Shown piece by piece: positions 1 to 6,299 of a stretch of 8,201 nt of DNA. The notes below the pieces were generated by a model, which did not search any database, was not told the origin of the DNA, and was given only the letters and a program-made list of their open reading frames with translations. The stretch's first letter is position 1. Each line of letters opens with the position of its first letter. Both the position numbers and the translations under genes were made by a program. Source of the stretch: Bacteroidaceae bacterium (GTDB lineage: Bacteria; Bacteroidota; Bacteroidia; Bacteroidales; Barnesiellaceae_A); NCBI GenBank assembly GCA_017561285.1, contig JAFZDG010000320.1, positions 1-8,201 of the forward strand. The letters run 5' to 3'.

Positions 1-54
1 GCTCCCGGAGCCGACATTCGTGGATTGCGGGTAGGTTTGCACGTAACATTTTGA
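1..54 (+). CDS. C-terminal end of a probable outer-membrane beta-barrel protein (partial)
   Basis: The first reading frame is open from the window edge to a TGA at 52-54 and encodes 17 residues, APGADIRGLRVGLHVTF. The final nine residues alternate hydrophobic and polar (L-V-L-V-F at every second position) and end in phenylalanine. This is the usual signature of the last strand of an outer-membrane beta barrel, recognised by the BAM machinery. That pattern is seen directly; the protein's identity is not, because only the tail is present. It could be a TonB-dependent receptor, a porin-like or an OmpA-like barrel. The next gene on the same strand begins 22 bases after the stop, so the two may be cotranscribed. 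A short chance frame cannot be fully excluded. Confidence 0.5.
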   Translation, partial: APGADIRGLRVGLHVTF

Positions 55-76
55 AAAATTTAATTTATAATATACT

Positions 77-589
77 ATGCTTACTTTTCGCGAAGCGACC
101 TTACAAGATGTTGAGCTTATTCGCTCATTGGCCGATGGGCTCTGGCAAGAGACTTATGCCTCTATACTCTCTCCCGAGCAAATAGACTATATGTTTGATA
201 TGATGTATAGTCATACAAATCTTACGGAACAGATGTGTCAGAAGCATCACCAATTTCTTATCATATATCGCAATGACGTGCCTTGTGCCTATATCTCTAT
301 CGAGCCATTGGGACAAGGACGATACAACTTTCAGAAAATATATGCACGCCGCGAGGTACATGGTTGTGGAGTAGGGCGGTATATGATAGAGCAGGGGGTA
401 GAATGGATACGCCGGCGTGAGGCCTCAATGCAGCTTTGCAACAACATTGTTGTAGAACTATTTGTCAATCGCTCCAATCCGGCTGTCGATTTCTATAGGC
501 ACATGGGATTTGTTATTGTAGATACCCGCGACCATCACATAGGTAACGACTTTTACATGAACGATTATATAATGGAGTATAGAGTGTAA
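77..589 (+). CDS. GNAT-family N-acetyltransferase
   Basis: This complete 170-residue protein has the size and layout of a single-domain Gcn5-related acetyltransferase, which moves the acetyl group of acetyl-CoA to an amine. The fold's motifs are visible. The N-terminal strand reads LTFREATLQDVELI. The central strand is followed by the CoA pyrophosphate loop at about 95-100 (HGCGVG, matching the Q/R-x-x-G-x-G/A pattern with His in first place). The late segment at about 131-145 (NRSNPAVDFYRHMGF) matches the usual N-x-x-A-x-x-F-Y-x-x-x-G-F element. The early LSPEQIDYMFDMMYS segment resembles Bacteroidota GNAT proteins related to the PaiA/RimI groups. The substrate (small molecule, polyamine or protein N-terminus) cannot be told from sequence. 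The ATG at 77 starts directly at the fold's first strand, and no Shine-Dalgarno is evident, which is normal in this phylum. It lies 22 bases after the barrel gene fragment and ends before a bidirectional terminator. Confidence 0.88.
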   Translation: MLTFREATLQDVELIRSLADGLWQETYASILSPEQIDYMFDMMYSHTNLTEQMCQKHHQFLIIYRNDVPCAYISIEPLGQGRYNFQKIYARREVHGCGVGRYMIEQGVEWIRRREASMQLCNNIVVELFVNRSNPAVDFYRHMGFVIVDTRDHHIGNDFYMNDYIMEYRV

Positions 590-623
590 TACACCCTCAT
601 TCTCACTCTGGCAGCAGCATATA

Positions 624-665
624 AAAGAGGAGGAAATCTCATATCATTGAGACATCCTCCTCTTT
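624..665. terminator. Bidirectional hairpin terminator between convergent genes
   Basis: An 11-base perfect inverted repeat (AAAGAGGAGGA at 624-634, TCCTCCTCTTT at 655-665) encloses a second 5-base stem (TCTCA at 637-641, TGAGA at 648-652) with a 6-base loop. It lies between the acetyltransferase stop (589) and the stop of the minus-strand 866-residue protease (688). The arms end in T-runs on both strands, so it can terminate both convergent transcripts. Symmetry and position are directly visible; function is inferred. Confidence 0.85.
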
Positions 666-687
666 CTGTCTGGTTAATATCGGCAAG

Positions 688-3288
688 TTACTTGCCTACA
701 ACAACTTTCTTTGCACTTTCGCCACATCGTATGATATAGATGCCGGTAGTGTGCGGAGTGTAGTTGGCAGCACCATCGGTAAGTGTGATGGTTGCAACAT
801 TTACGCCTTGCATATTGTAGATTGTGGCAACATCTCCTGCTGTACCTTTTATATATATAGTGCCATGAGCCGAGTAGGCTGTATGAGTAGTCTTTGTTGA
901 CTCCACGCTATTACTACCCGGTATGACAACCTTTATCGCGTTCGACCAGTTGCTCTCACCTTCGGCAGTATGTGCTTTTACCTTATATATATATGTACCT
1001 TCTTTTACCTCGCTGACAACCTTGTTTACAGTATAGTTGGTAGTAACGATACCATCGAAAACACAGCTTTCGGTTGTAATCGTAGCCATAGGCATCATAT
1101 ATTGTCTCTCTCTGTCGCATACTATAATTTTGCCGGGAGCATAACCTTCGGGCTTTCCATTCTCAATTTTAAAGTTGTCGATAAATATACGTTCGGTACT
1201 TGATAGTTCTATTTGTACCTCGTTACCACCATTAGTGCAAGGTAAAATAATTTCTAACGGTTTACCGGCAGGAAGTTGACTCATCGATACACTTCCACTA
1301 AGATTCTTGGTTCCGTACGACTTGATAGTGAGTGTACCCGATTCGGCATTACTATCGTAAGAGTAGGCTGTAAATCGAATGAAATATTCGGCCTCTGTTG
1401 CAACAGCAGGCGTTTTAATAGAACCTTGATATTTACTGCTGCCTAACTTTATTTCGCCATTGCTGCAATAGATTCGGCTACCTGTCCAGCCGGGTACTTG
1501 GGTATATTCATCGAGTTTCGATGATATATCGGTGCTGCCGGGAGCTGTGAACAAAGCGAAATCCTCTTCGAGAACTACTTTCTCGTCAACAATCTCTTCT
1601 TCCTCCTCAATGCGCTCTACATAGAGGCTGTATGATGTGGCATTGTTCACCGGCGACCAATAGGCTGTGAAGCTGTTGGCTGTGATATTTCCGGCCGATG
1701 TGGCTGTAGGTGTATCTACATCAACTGTTTTACCACCCTTGAAGTCAAACGAAGCAAAACCATTGCTATAGCTGATATTGGTAATAGGTTTATCGTTGAT
1801 AGTGGTGGTGAATACTTTCATTTTAGGGCTACTGCTCGATGTCAGCGATGTATTATTTCCATAGGGATACAAGTCGCCGGCAAGCGTATGCTCATTCCAT
1901 CTATTGTCGGCAGGAATCAATTGGAAGCGTTGTCGTGAGGGATTGTCATTAGGGGCATTCTTCAACCACACATTTTCATCGTAATCCACTGCAACGACCA
2001 TCAAACCTTCGGCCGGTAGTCCTTTATCCCATCCGCTTTGGTCGCGACACTCCAAGGTAATATATTGGTTGGGATTGGTCGATGAAATTTTATAGGCTGC
2101 TTTTTCATCGCTGTTGAGAGTGGACATTGTTATCGATGCAGCTTCAGTGAGCTCTCGCAATTCCAACCATCCGCAGAACCAGCGCTCATAAGCATTGTAG
2201 TTGATGGGTACAAAACTATCCTCGGCATAGCAACCGCTATCCATAATACTCCAGTAACTCATACCCATACCGCCCGAATAGTCTATATCATACCAGTCGG
2301 GCAAGCCCAATGTGTGACTATATTCGTGACAGAAAGTACCAATGCCATCGGGCTCGTCACTTGAATATTGCGCCAATTCGTTCGAGCAAGCATAAGCATC
2401 GAGTTGCACACCATCTATGATTACAGTACGTCTGGCTCCTTGGTAAATATACCACGCATGGGGCCAAACGCAATCGGCTTCAGCCCCCGCTACATTTTCG
2501 CCATGGCCGGCATAGATTACATATACAAGGTCTACCCATCCATCACTATTGAGGTCATAATCGGACATATTTACAAGACCATTTTCACTGGCTATTTCGC
2601 AGGCTTCCGATACCATTTCGTCGGGACGCAAATCATTTCCTCTTGAGTCGTTTCGGCCGTAGTACGATAGGTTATTCGAGAGAGTTATAGGGCCTATCAC
2701 ATCAAAGTCGGGCTTAAATTTACCATAACTTTGGGCAATGAAGTAATCGCGAGCCGAGCCGATCGAACCATTATCGTCTGTGTAGCCCTCTTTGTTCATC
2801 ATATCGTTCATTGTACTTTGCGGTACAGTGAATTTCTTGTCCTTAAATTCTACCAACAAAACCAAACCTTTCACATCCTTATCGGTCTCTGCTGCAGCCT
2901 CGCTTGCTGTGCGCATAGGAGATCGGCGTGAGGTGATACGTTGAGCCTTCATCTCGCGGCGAGCCTGATAGGCCAAAGAATGTTGTTGAGCAATGGCCTT
3001 TCTTACATCGGCATCAAGACTTATTTCATTGCTCACCTTTACATCTCCGGCTACAAGATTATTCTCGGCATCGAGAGTGGTAAATCTATAATATCCATCA
3101 TCACACAACGATACAAAATCGCCATTCTCGGTAGTATAAAAGTGATAATGCTCATCACCGCACAAGCGCAAGACTATTTGGCTGCCATCGGGCTGTGTGT
3201 ATATGTGGTTAGACAATCTTGCAGGTGCAGCACCGACACTACATAGTGTCAGTACTGCTATTATTGTTGCATATACTCTTTTCATCAT
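688..3288 (-). CDS. Secreted M6-family metalloprotease with FN3/jelly-roll-like region and T9SS-like C-terminal domain
   Basis: This 866-residue protein is predicted to be an exported zinc endopeptidase of the M6 (immune inhibitor A-like) family. In order it shows: a signal peptide at about 1-20 (hydrophobic core ATIIAVLTLC, likely cut near VGA/AP); a propeptide-like domain at 24-110 (TQPDGSQIVLRLCGDEHYH); and a catalytic domain at about 138-390. The zinc motif is HEYSHTLGLPD at 321-331 (His321, Glu322, His325; Asp331 possible third-ligand region). A Met-turn-like WSIMDSG follows at 346-352. DYDLNSDGWVD at 243-253 is an EF-hand-like calcium loop. Residues 525-560 and 749-790 look like two halves of one fibronectin type III domain, separated by a beta-rich module (about 570-712) containing YTQVPGWTGSRIYC. 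The last ~65 residues (IYNMQGVNVATI, then GIYIIRCGESAKKVVV) resemble the Por secretion tail. Two Met codons open the frame; the first is used here. The gene follows its shorter paralog by 30 bases, implying one transcript. Peptide specificity is unknown. Confidence 0.9.
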   Translation of the reverse strand: MMKRVYATIIAVLTLCSVGAAPARLSNHIYTQPDGSQIVLRLCGDEHYHFYTTENGDFVSLCDDGYYRFTTLDAENNLVAGDVKVSNEISLDADVRKAIAQQHSLAYQARREMKAQRITSRRSPMRTASEAAAETDKDVKGLVLLVEFKDKKFTVPQSTMNDMMNKEGYTDDNGSIGSARDYFIAQSYGKFKPDFDVIGPITLSNNLSYYGRNDSRGNDLRPDEMVSEACEIASENGLVNMSDYDLNSDGWVDLVYVIYAGHGENVAGAEADCVWPHAWYIYQGARRTVIIDGVQLDAYACSNELAQYSSDEPDGIGTFCHEYSHTLGLPDWYDIDYSGGMGMSYWSIMDSGCYAEDSFVPINYNAYERWFCGWLELRELTEAASITMSTLNSDEKAAYKISSTNPNQYITLECRDQSGWDKGLPAEGLMVVAVDYDENVWLKNAPNDNPSRQRFQLIPADNRWNEHTLAGDLYPYGNNTSLTSSSSPKMKVFTTTINDKPITNISYSNGFASFDFKGGKTVDVDTPTATSAGNITANSFTAYWSPVNNATSYSLYVERIEEEEEIVDEKVVLEEDFALFTAPGSTDISSKLDEYTQVPGWTGSRIYCSNGEIKLGSSKYQGSIKTPAVATEAEYFIRFTAYSYDSNAESGTLTIKSYGTKNLSGSVSMSQLPAGKPLEIILPCTNGGNEVQIELSSTERIFIDNFKIENGKPEGYAPGKIIVCDRERQYMMPMATITTESCVFDGIVTTNYTVNKVVSEVKEGTYIYKVKAHTAEGESNWSNAIKVVIPGSNSVESTKTTHTAYSAHGTIYIKGTAGDVATIYNMQGVNVATITLTDGAANYTPHTTGIYIIRCGESAKKVVVGK
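2286..2307. repeat. 22-base exact match shared with 4113-4134 (paralog active-site region)
   Basis: An exact 22-base match recurs at 4113-4134 in the same orientation, 1827 bases away. It encodes the GLPDWYD segment right after the zinc-binding histidines of both M6 proteases. A second exact match of 17 bases (TCGCGAGCCGAGCCGAT) occurs at 2747-2763 and 4586-4602 and encodes GSARDY. These are conserved stretches of tandem paralogs rather than a mobile repeat, but they are direct repeats that could support recombination between the two genes. Confidence 0.8.
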
Positions 3289-3318
3289 TCTATATTCAAT
3301 CTCTTTGGGGGTATGTTT

Positions 3319-5157
3319 TTATTGTACACTCACTTTCTTGCTAATCTCGTTGCAACGCACTACGTATAGACCTTTGCTTGCAGGACGGTAAGTAGCCTCG
3401 CCATTATTTACGGCTATTGTAGCTACCAACATACCTTGCATATCATATACATAAGCTTCAGTTGCATGGGTGTTGCGAACAACAATCTCTGTGCCATTGT
3501 AGTAGGCTGCATCGCTGTTGGCAGTTACACCTTCTACACTATTGGTACCACCCATAAAGTCAAACGATGCTATCTTGGTATTTGTATCGAAAGCAATGTT
3601 GGTAACGGGTTTGCCTTTGATGGTTGTAAGGTGTATCTTCATACTGGGGCTTGTCGATTCGGTAAAGGCGTTTTGACCACCATTGGGCCACAAATCGCCC
3701 TCAAAGCTATTTGTGCTGATATCGTTATCGGCGGGTACAAATTGGAAACGTTGGCGTTTGGCAGCAATGTTTACTTTGTTATTTTGCATATCCCAAGCAT
3801 CGGCATCATAGTCAACCTTTATAATGAGCATACCCTCGGCAGGAAGGTGCATATCCCAACCCTCTTTAACACGTGTCTCGAATGTAAAGTAGCGGTCGGT
3901 ATTGTTGTTGGCAACAACCTTGTAGGCAGTAGCCGAGGTTGCTACGTTCTCCATTGTTACACTTGTAGCTTCGGTAAGCTCGGTAAAATTCATCCAACCG
4001 CAGAACTCACGCTCATAGGCGTTGTAACCGCAAGGGATACGACCTCCGGCATTGTGACAACCCTGGTCCATAACACTCCATTTGTTCATACCGAAACCAG
4101 CTCCACCGGTAGTATCATACCAGTCGGGCAAGCCGAGTGTGTGGCTAAACTCGTGGCAAATAGCGCCAATACCATATAAGTCGGTACCTTCAACACCTGC
4201 AAGCTCCGAGGTGCAAGCATAGGCATCTACTTTCACACCGTTATATTCGCGCTCTTTGGCTGCTGTTGTCTGACCGGCCCATGCAGCGTGAGGCCAAATA
4301 GTATTCTTGGGAGCACCGCTACTCTCGGCATATCCGGCATATACTACAAATACAAGGTCGATATAACCATCGCCATTGCAGTCATAATCGGCAAAGTTGC
4401 ACAAGTTTTGTTCGGCAGCGACATCACATGCGTGCAAAGGAAGATGGAAAACTCTATCTCCTCTATCACCACCGCTCATACCTTGATCGGGAGCGCCATA
4501 GTAAGCCTCATTTTCCGGTAGGGTTACAGGGCCTATCACATCGAATGTAGGTTCAAATTTGCCAAAACTTTGCGCCAAAAAGTAGTCGCGAGCCGAGCCG
4601 ATAGCGCCCATATAGTCATTGCCCTCTTCGTTCATCAAGGCCGAGATATTTTCGGTTGTACCATTTTCGCTGAATTTTACATCCTGAAACTCTGCCAAGA
4701 TAACAAGACCGCGTACTTTAGCCACTTCACCATCGGCTGTGGTACGTGCCATTTTGCGAAGGGGAGCTTCTTCGGGACGTGCGGCAAGACTCATCTTCTC
4801 GCGTTTCATCATAGCGTTACGACTTATATGGCTCTTGATAGCCTCGCTATCTATTTGTTGCACATATTGCATCTCATCGCTGTTGAGCGTGTTGTTGTCT
4901 CTTGCAATAATGTTGGTGGCTATACATTGGTCGTTGCTCAATTGTGTATAGCGGTAGAAACCATCATCGCAGCGCTCCACAATTTTGCCATCGAGTGTAG
5001 TCATATAACTTCCATACTCATCGCCATGCAGTACAATTGTAATCGTTGTGCCATCGGGTTGGGTTACTACACGAGGTGTGTTGTCGGCTGGTAATGCCAT
5101 ACTTTGTAGTGCTATGCACATAGCTGTTGCAGCACTGAGTAATACTCTTTTTTTCAT
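3319..5157 (-). CDS. Secreted M6-family metalloprotease, compact form, with T9SS-like C-terminal domain
   Basis: This 612-residue protein is the shorter paralog of the downstream 866-residue enzyme and a predicted exported zinc endopeptidase. A signal peptide covers about 1-21 (MKKR, then LLSAATAMCIALQSMA, likely cut after SMA). The propeptide-like domain follows (VTQPDGTTITIVLHGDEYGS, about 31-50). The catalytic domain spans about 148-405. It has the zinc site HEFSHTLGLPD at 335-345 (His335, Glu336, His339), a Met-turn-like WSVMDQG at 360-366, and an EF-hand-like loop DYDCNGDGYID at 257-267. After a beta-rich region ending near FDFMGG (533-537) it goes straight to a Por-tail-like C-terminal domain (VYDMQGMLVATI, then GLYVVRCNEISKKVSVQ). 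It lacks the fibronectin/jelly-roll region of its paralog. It is the first gene of the pair, with a -7 element about 52 bases upstream of the ATG. The ATG at 5157 directly precedes a classic signal sequence. Its substrate is unknown. Confidence 0.9.
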   Translation of the reverse strand: MKKRVLLSAATAMCIALQSMALPADNTPRVVTQPDGTTITIVLHGDEYGSYMTTLDGKIVERCDDGFYRYTQLSNDQCIATNIIARDNNTLNSDEMQYVQQIDSEAIKSHISRNAMMKREKMSLAARPEEAPLRKMARTTADGEVAKVRGLVILAEFQDVKFSENGTTENISALMNEEGNDYMGAIGSARDYFLAQSFGKFEPTFDVIGPVTLPENEAYYGAPDQGMSGGDRGDRVFHLPLHACDVAAEQNLCNFADYDCNGDGYIDLVFVVYAGYAESSGAPKNTIWPHAAWAGQTTAAKEREYNGVKVDAYACTSELAGVEGTDLYGIGAICHEFSHTLGLPDWYDTTGGAGFGMNKWSVMDQGCHNAGGRIPCGYNAYEREFCGWMNFTELTEATSVTMENVATSATAYKVVANNNTDRYFTFETRVKEGWDMHLPAEGMLIIKVDYDADAWDMQNNKVNIAAKRQRFQFVPADNDISTNSFEGDLWPNGGQNAFTESTSPSMKIHLTTIKGKPVTNIAFDTNTKIASFDFMGGTNSVEGVTANSDAAYYNGTEIVVRNTHATEAYVYDMQGMLVATIAVNNGEATYRPASKGLYVVRCNEISKKVSVQ

Positions 5158-5208
5158 AAATTATATATTTTCGTTTTATTTTGTTCGAGACCACAATTTC
5201 TCAATTTG

Positions 5209-5216
5209 CAAAGATA
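5209..5216 (-). promoter_or_regulatory. Candidate -7 promoter element of the protease pair (TATCTTTG)
   Basis: On the minus strand the bases read TATCTTTG, an exact match to the Bacteroidota sigma-ABfr -7 consensus TAnnTTTG. It sits 52 bases upstream of the 612-residue protease ATG and predicts a leader of about 45 bases. A good -33 TTTG is not visible; the upstream stretch is an A-rich run (minus strand). The match is seen directly; promoter activity is inferred. Confidence 0.6.
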
Positions 5217-5285
5217 GTGTCTTTTTTTTATTATAATGTAATTGTGTTAATAAAAAGTGCATTCTGTTATAAATTACTACGTACA

Positions 5286-5327
5286 AAACGCCCCTATGTG
5301 CCGGTTATTGGTTACATAGGGGCGTTT
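5286..5327 (-). terminator. Hairpin terminator of the crp-family gene
   Basis: A perfect 14-base inverted repeat (AAACGCCCCTATGT at 5286-5299, ACATAGGGGCGTTT at 5314-5327) flanks a 14-base loop. On the minus strand the stem is followed by TTTTGT, the layout of an intrinsic terminator. It lies 41 bases past the regulator's stop and before the protease promoter, so it should insulate the two minus-strand units from each other. Confidence 0.87.
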
Positions 5328-5368
5328 GTAAATCGATATAAGAGGTTGTCGATGGAGTCTGTGGTATA

Positions 5369-6067
5369 TTACTCCTCCAGAAATTCTATGCCTTCAAGCA
5401 ATATGTCTCGCAGCGAGCTGCGGTCGAGAATGGTGACCTCGTTGGTTGTGTAGTCTATTATCTTCTCTTGTTTCATTTCGGCAAGCGTGTTGAGCAAGGC
5501 AGTACGTTGCACACCGAAATAGCTGTACAAGTCGCGTTGACGGGCATTGATGCGAATGTTGGTAGCATTGCGCGAGGTGAGGTTGAGTATCCAATGCGAC
5601 AATCTTTCGCGTAGGTCGCCACTGCTCATTGACAAGATGGTCTCTTTGCTCTTTTGGCTTCGGCGCGACAAGATGTTGAGCATATTTATCATAAAAATCG
5701 GCTCATCTTGCATAATGGTCATAAAAGTAGCCTTGTCTATCTGCATCATACCCACCGAGCCCACTGCATAAAAGTTGGCAGGGTAGTGGGTACTGCGACC
5801 AAAAAGGTGGTCGGGCGCAATAATGTCGGGCGCATGGAGTGTCTGCGTGAGTTTTACCTTTCCGTCATACGTATTCATCTCACTACGCAAGCTACCCGAT
5901 AGCAGAAATTTAAGATGGCTGCAAGATTCTGAGCGTGCTATTACTTTCTCTCCCTCTTCATACTTGAGAAAGTGAAATCGGGTTTTCTCAACCAATTCCA
6001 ATAATTTGCTTCTGCTCACTCCTTGAAAGAGAGGTAGTTGCATAAGTGTTTGATATATATTCTCCAT
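5369..6067 (-). CDS. Crp/Fnr-family transcriptional regulator
   Basis: With the start at 6067 the protein has 232 residues, typical of Crp/Fnr regulators. Residues about 5-125 form the cyclic-nucleotide-binding-type jelly roll, starting LMQLPLFQGVSRSKLLELVEK with FLLSGSLRSEM in the barrel. A dimerisation helix follows at about 125-145. The winged helix-turn-helix is at about 175-215 (ARQRDLYSYFGVQRTALLNTLAEMKQEKII). The usual phosphate-binding cassette of cAMP-binding members (FGE...RSA) is not conserved: the same place reads FGRSTHYPANFYAVGSV (89-105), so cAMP binding is doubtful. No cysteine cluster of Fnr type is seen at the N terminus. The frame is open upstream to an ATG at 6142, but those 25 residues look unlike the family and would run over a palindrome and the leader, so the internal ATG is preferred. 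The gene is divergent from marC and has its own terminator. Targets are unknown. Confidence 0.87.
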   Translation of the reverse strand: MENIYQTLMQLPLFQGVSRSKLLELVEKTRFHFLKYEEGEKVIARSESCSHLKFLLSGSLRSEMNTYDGKVKLTQTLHAPDIIAPDHLFGRSTHYPANFYAVGSVGMMQIDKATFMTIMQDEPIFMINMLNILSRRSQKSKETILSMSSGDLRERLSHWILNLTSRNATNIRINARQRDLYSYFGVQRTALLNTLAEMKQEKIIDYTTNEVTILDRSSLRDILLEGIEFLEE

Positions 6068-6122
6068 ACCTTTGTCTGGTGTTTTATGGTTAAGCAATAG
6101 TAGTGTTATCAGCCTGTTTACT

Positions 6123-6139
6123 GCACACAGTCTGTGCGC
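6123..6139. promoter_or_regulatory. 17-base imperfect palindrome in the crp leader, candidate operator
   Basis: The bases GCACACAGTCTGTGCGC form a palindrome centred on T6131, with a single mismatched pair (6125 with 6137). Its core CACAG-T-CTGTG is perfect. The one-base centre rules out an RNA hairpin and suggests a dimeric-protein site. It lies 56-72 bases upstream of the chosen crp start, between that start and the candidate -7 element. Autoregulation by the Crp-like protein is possible but unproven. Confidence 0.4.
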
Positions 6140-6168
6140 CAAAATGTAATAAGCTAATACCTGCTCGA

Positions 6169-6176
6169 CAAAAATA
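6169..6176 (-). promoter_or_regulatory. Candidate -7 promoter element of the crp-family gene (TATTTTTG)
   Basis: The minus strand reads TATTTTTG, matching TAnnTTTG. It would give a leader of roughly 95 bases that contains the 6123-6139 palindrome. No clear -33 TTTG accompanies it and the region is AT-rich, so a chance match is quite possible. Confidence 0.35.
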
Positions 6177-6229
6177 GATAATAATTTTTATAAATATCAT
6201 CTCTATAAGAAAAAATAACTTTTCGTTTG

Positions 6230-6240
6230 ATGATAATCAT
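6230..6240. promoter_or_regulatory. Perfect 11-base palindrome ATGATAATCAT upstream of marC, Fur-box-like core
   Basis: ATGATAATCAT is a perfect palindrome around A6235. It equals the central 11 positions of the classical 19-base Fur-box consensus. With its flanks (TTTG left, ATTC right) I count 14 of 19 matches. It lies 15-25 bases upstream of the marC -7 element, where a bound repressor would block RNA polymerase. In AT-rich DNA such a core can arise by chance, so Fur control is only a hypothesis. Confidence 0.35.
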
Positions 6241-6254
6241 ATTCTCTTTTTCAT

Positions 6255-6262
6255 TACCTTTG
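6255..6262 (+). promoter_or_regulatory. Candidate -7 promoter element of marC (TACCTTTG)
   Basis: TACCTTTG matches the Bacteroidota -7 consensus TAnnTTTG and lies 38 bases upstream of the marC ATG, predicting a leader of about 30 bases. A TTTG occurs at 6226-6229, but its 25-base spacing is longer than the usual roughly 19-21, so the -33 element is weak or absent. Confidence 0.6.
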
Positions 6263-6299
6263 CGCACAATTATAAAAAACACATTTTTTTGATTTTATT

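Noticed and set aside
3289..3318. Possible terminator or promoter between the two protease genes
   Set aside because: The 30-base gap contains only a short G-run and T-run with no inverted repeat and no TAnnTTTG element in the right orientation, so it looks like an ordinary operon spacer.
3436..4179. A 247-codon open frame on the plus strand inside the 612-residue protease gene
   Set aside because: It is antisense to a gene with clear domain motifs, has a low-complexity hydrophobic and cysteine-rich translation with no recognisable family, and reflects codon bias of the real gene. Other shorter plus-strand frames in 970-5094 are rejected for the same reason.
6066..6074. TACCTTTG -7-like match on the plus strand at the start of the crp-family gene
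   Set aside because: It points away from the crp-family coding direction, and the next plus-strand gene is more than 200 bases away with a better placed element; probably a chance match.
6068..6142. A 25-residue N-terminal extension of the Crp-family protein from an ATG at 6142
   Set aside because: The extra residues do not resemble the family, and they would place coding sequence over the leader palindrome. The ATG at 6067 starts directly at the usual N-terminal helix and gives the typical length.
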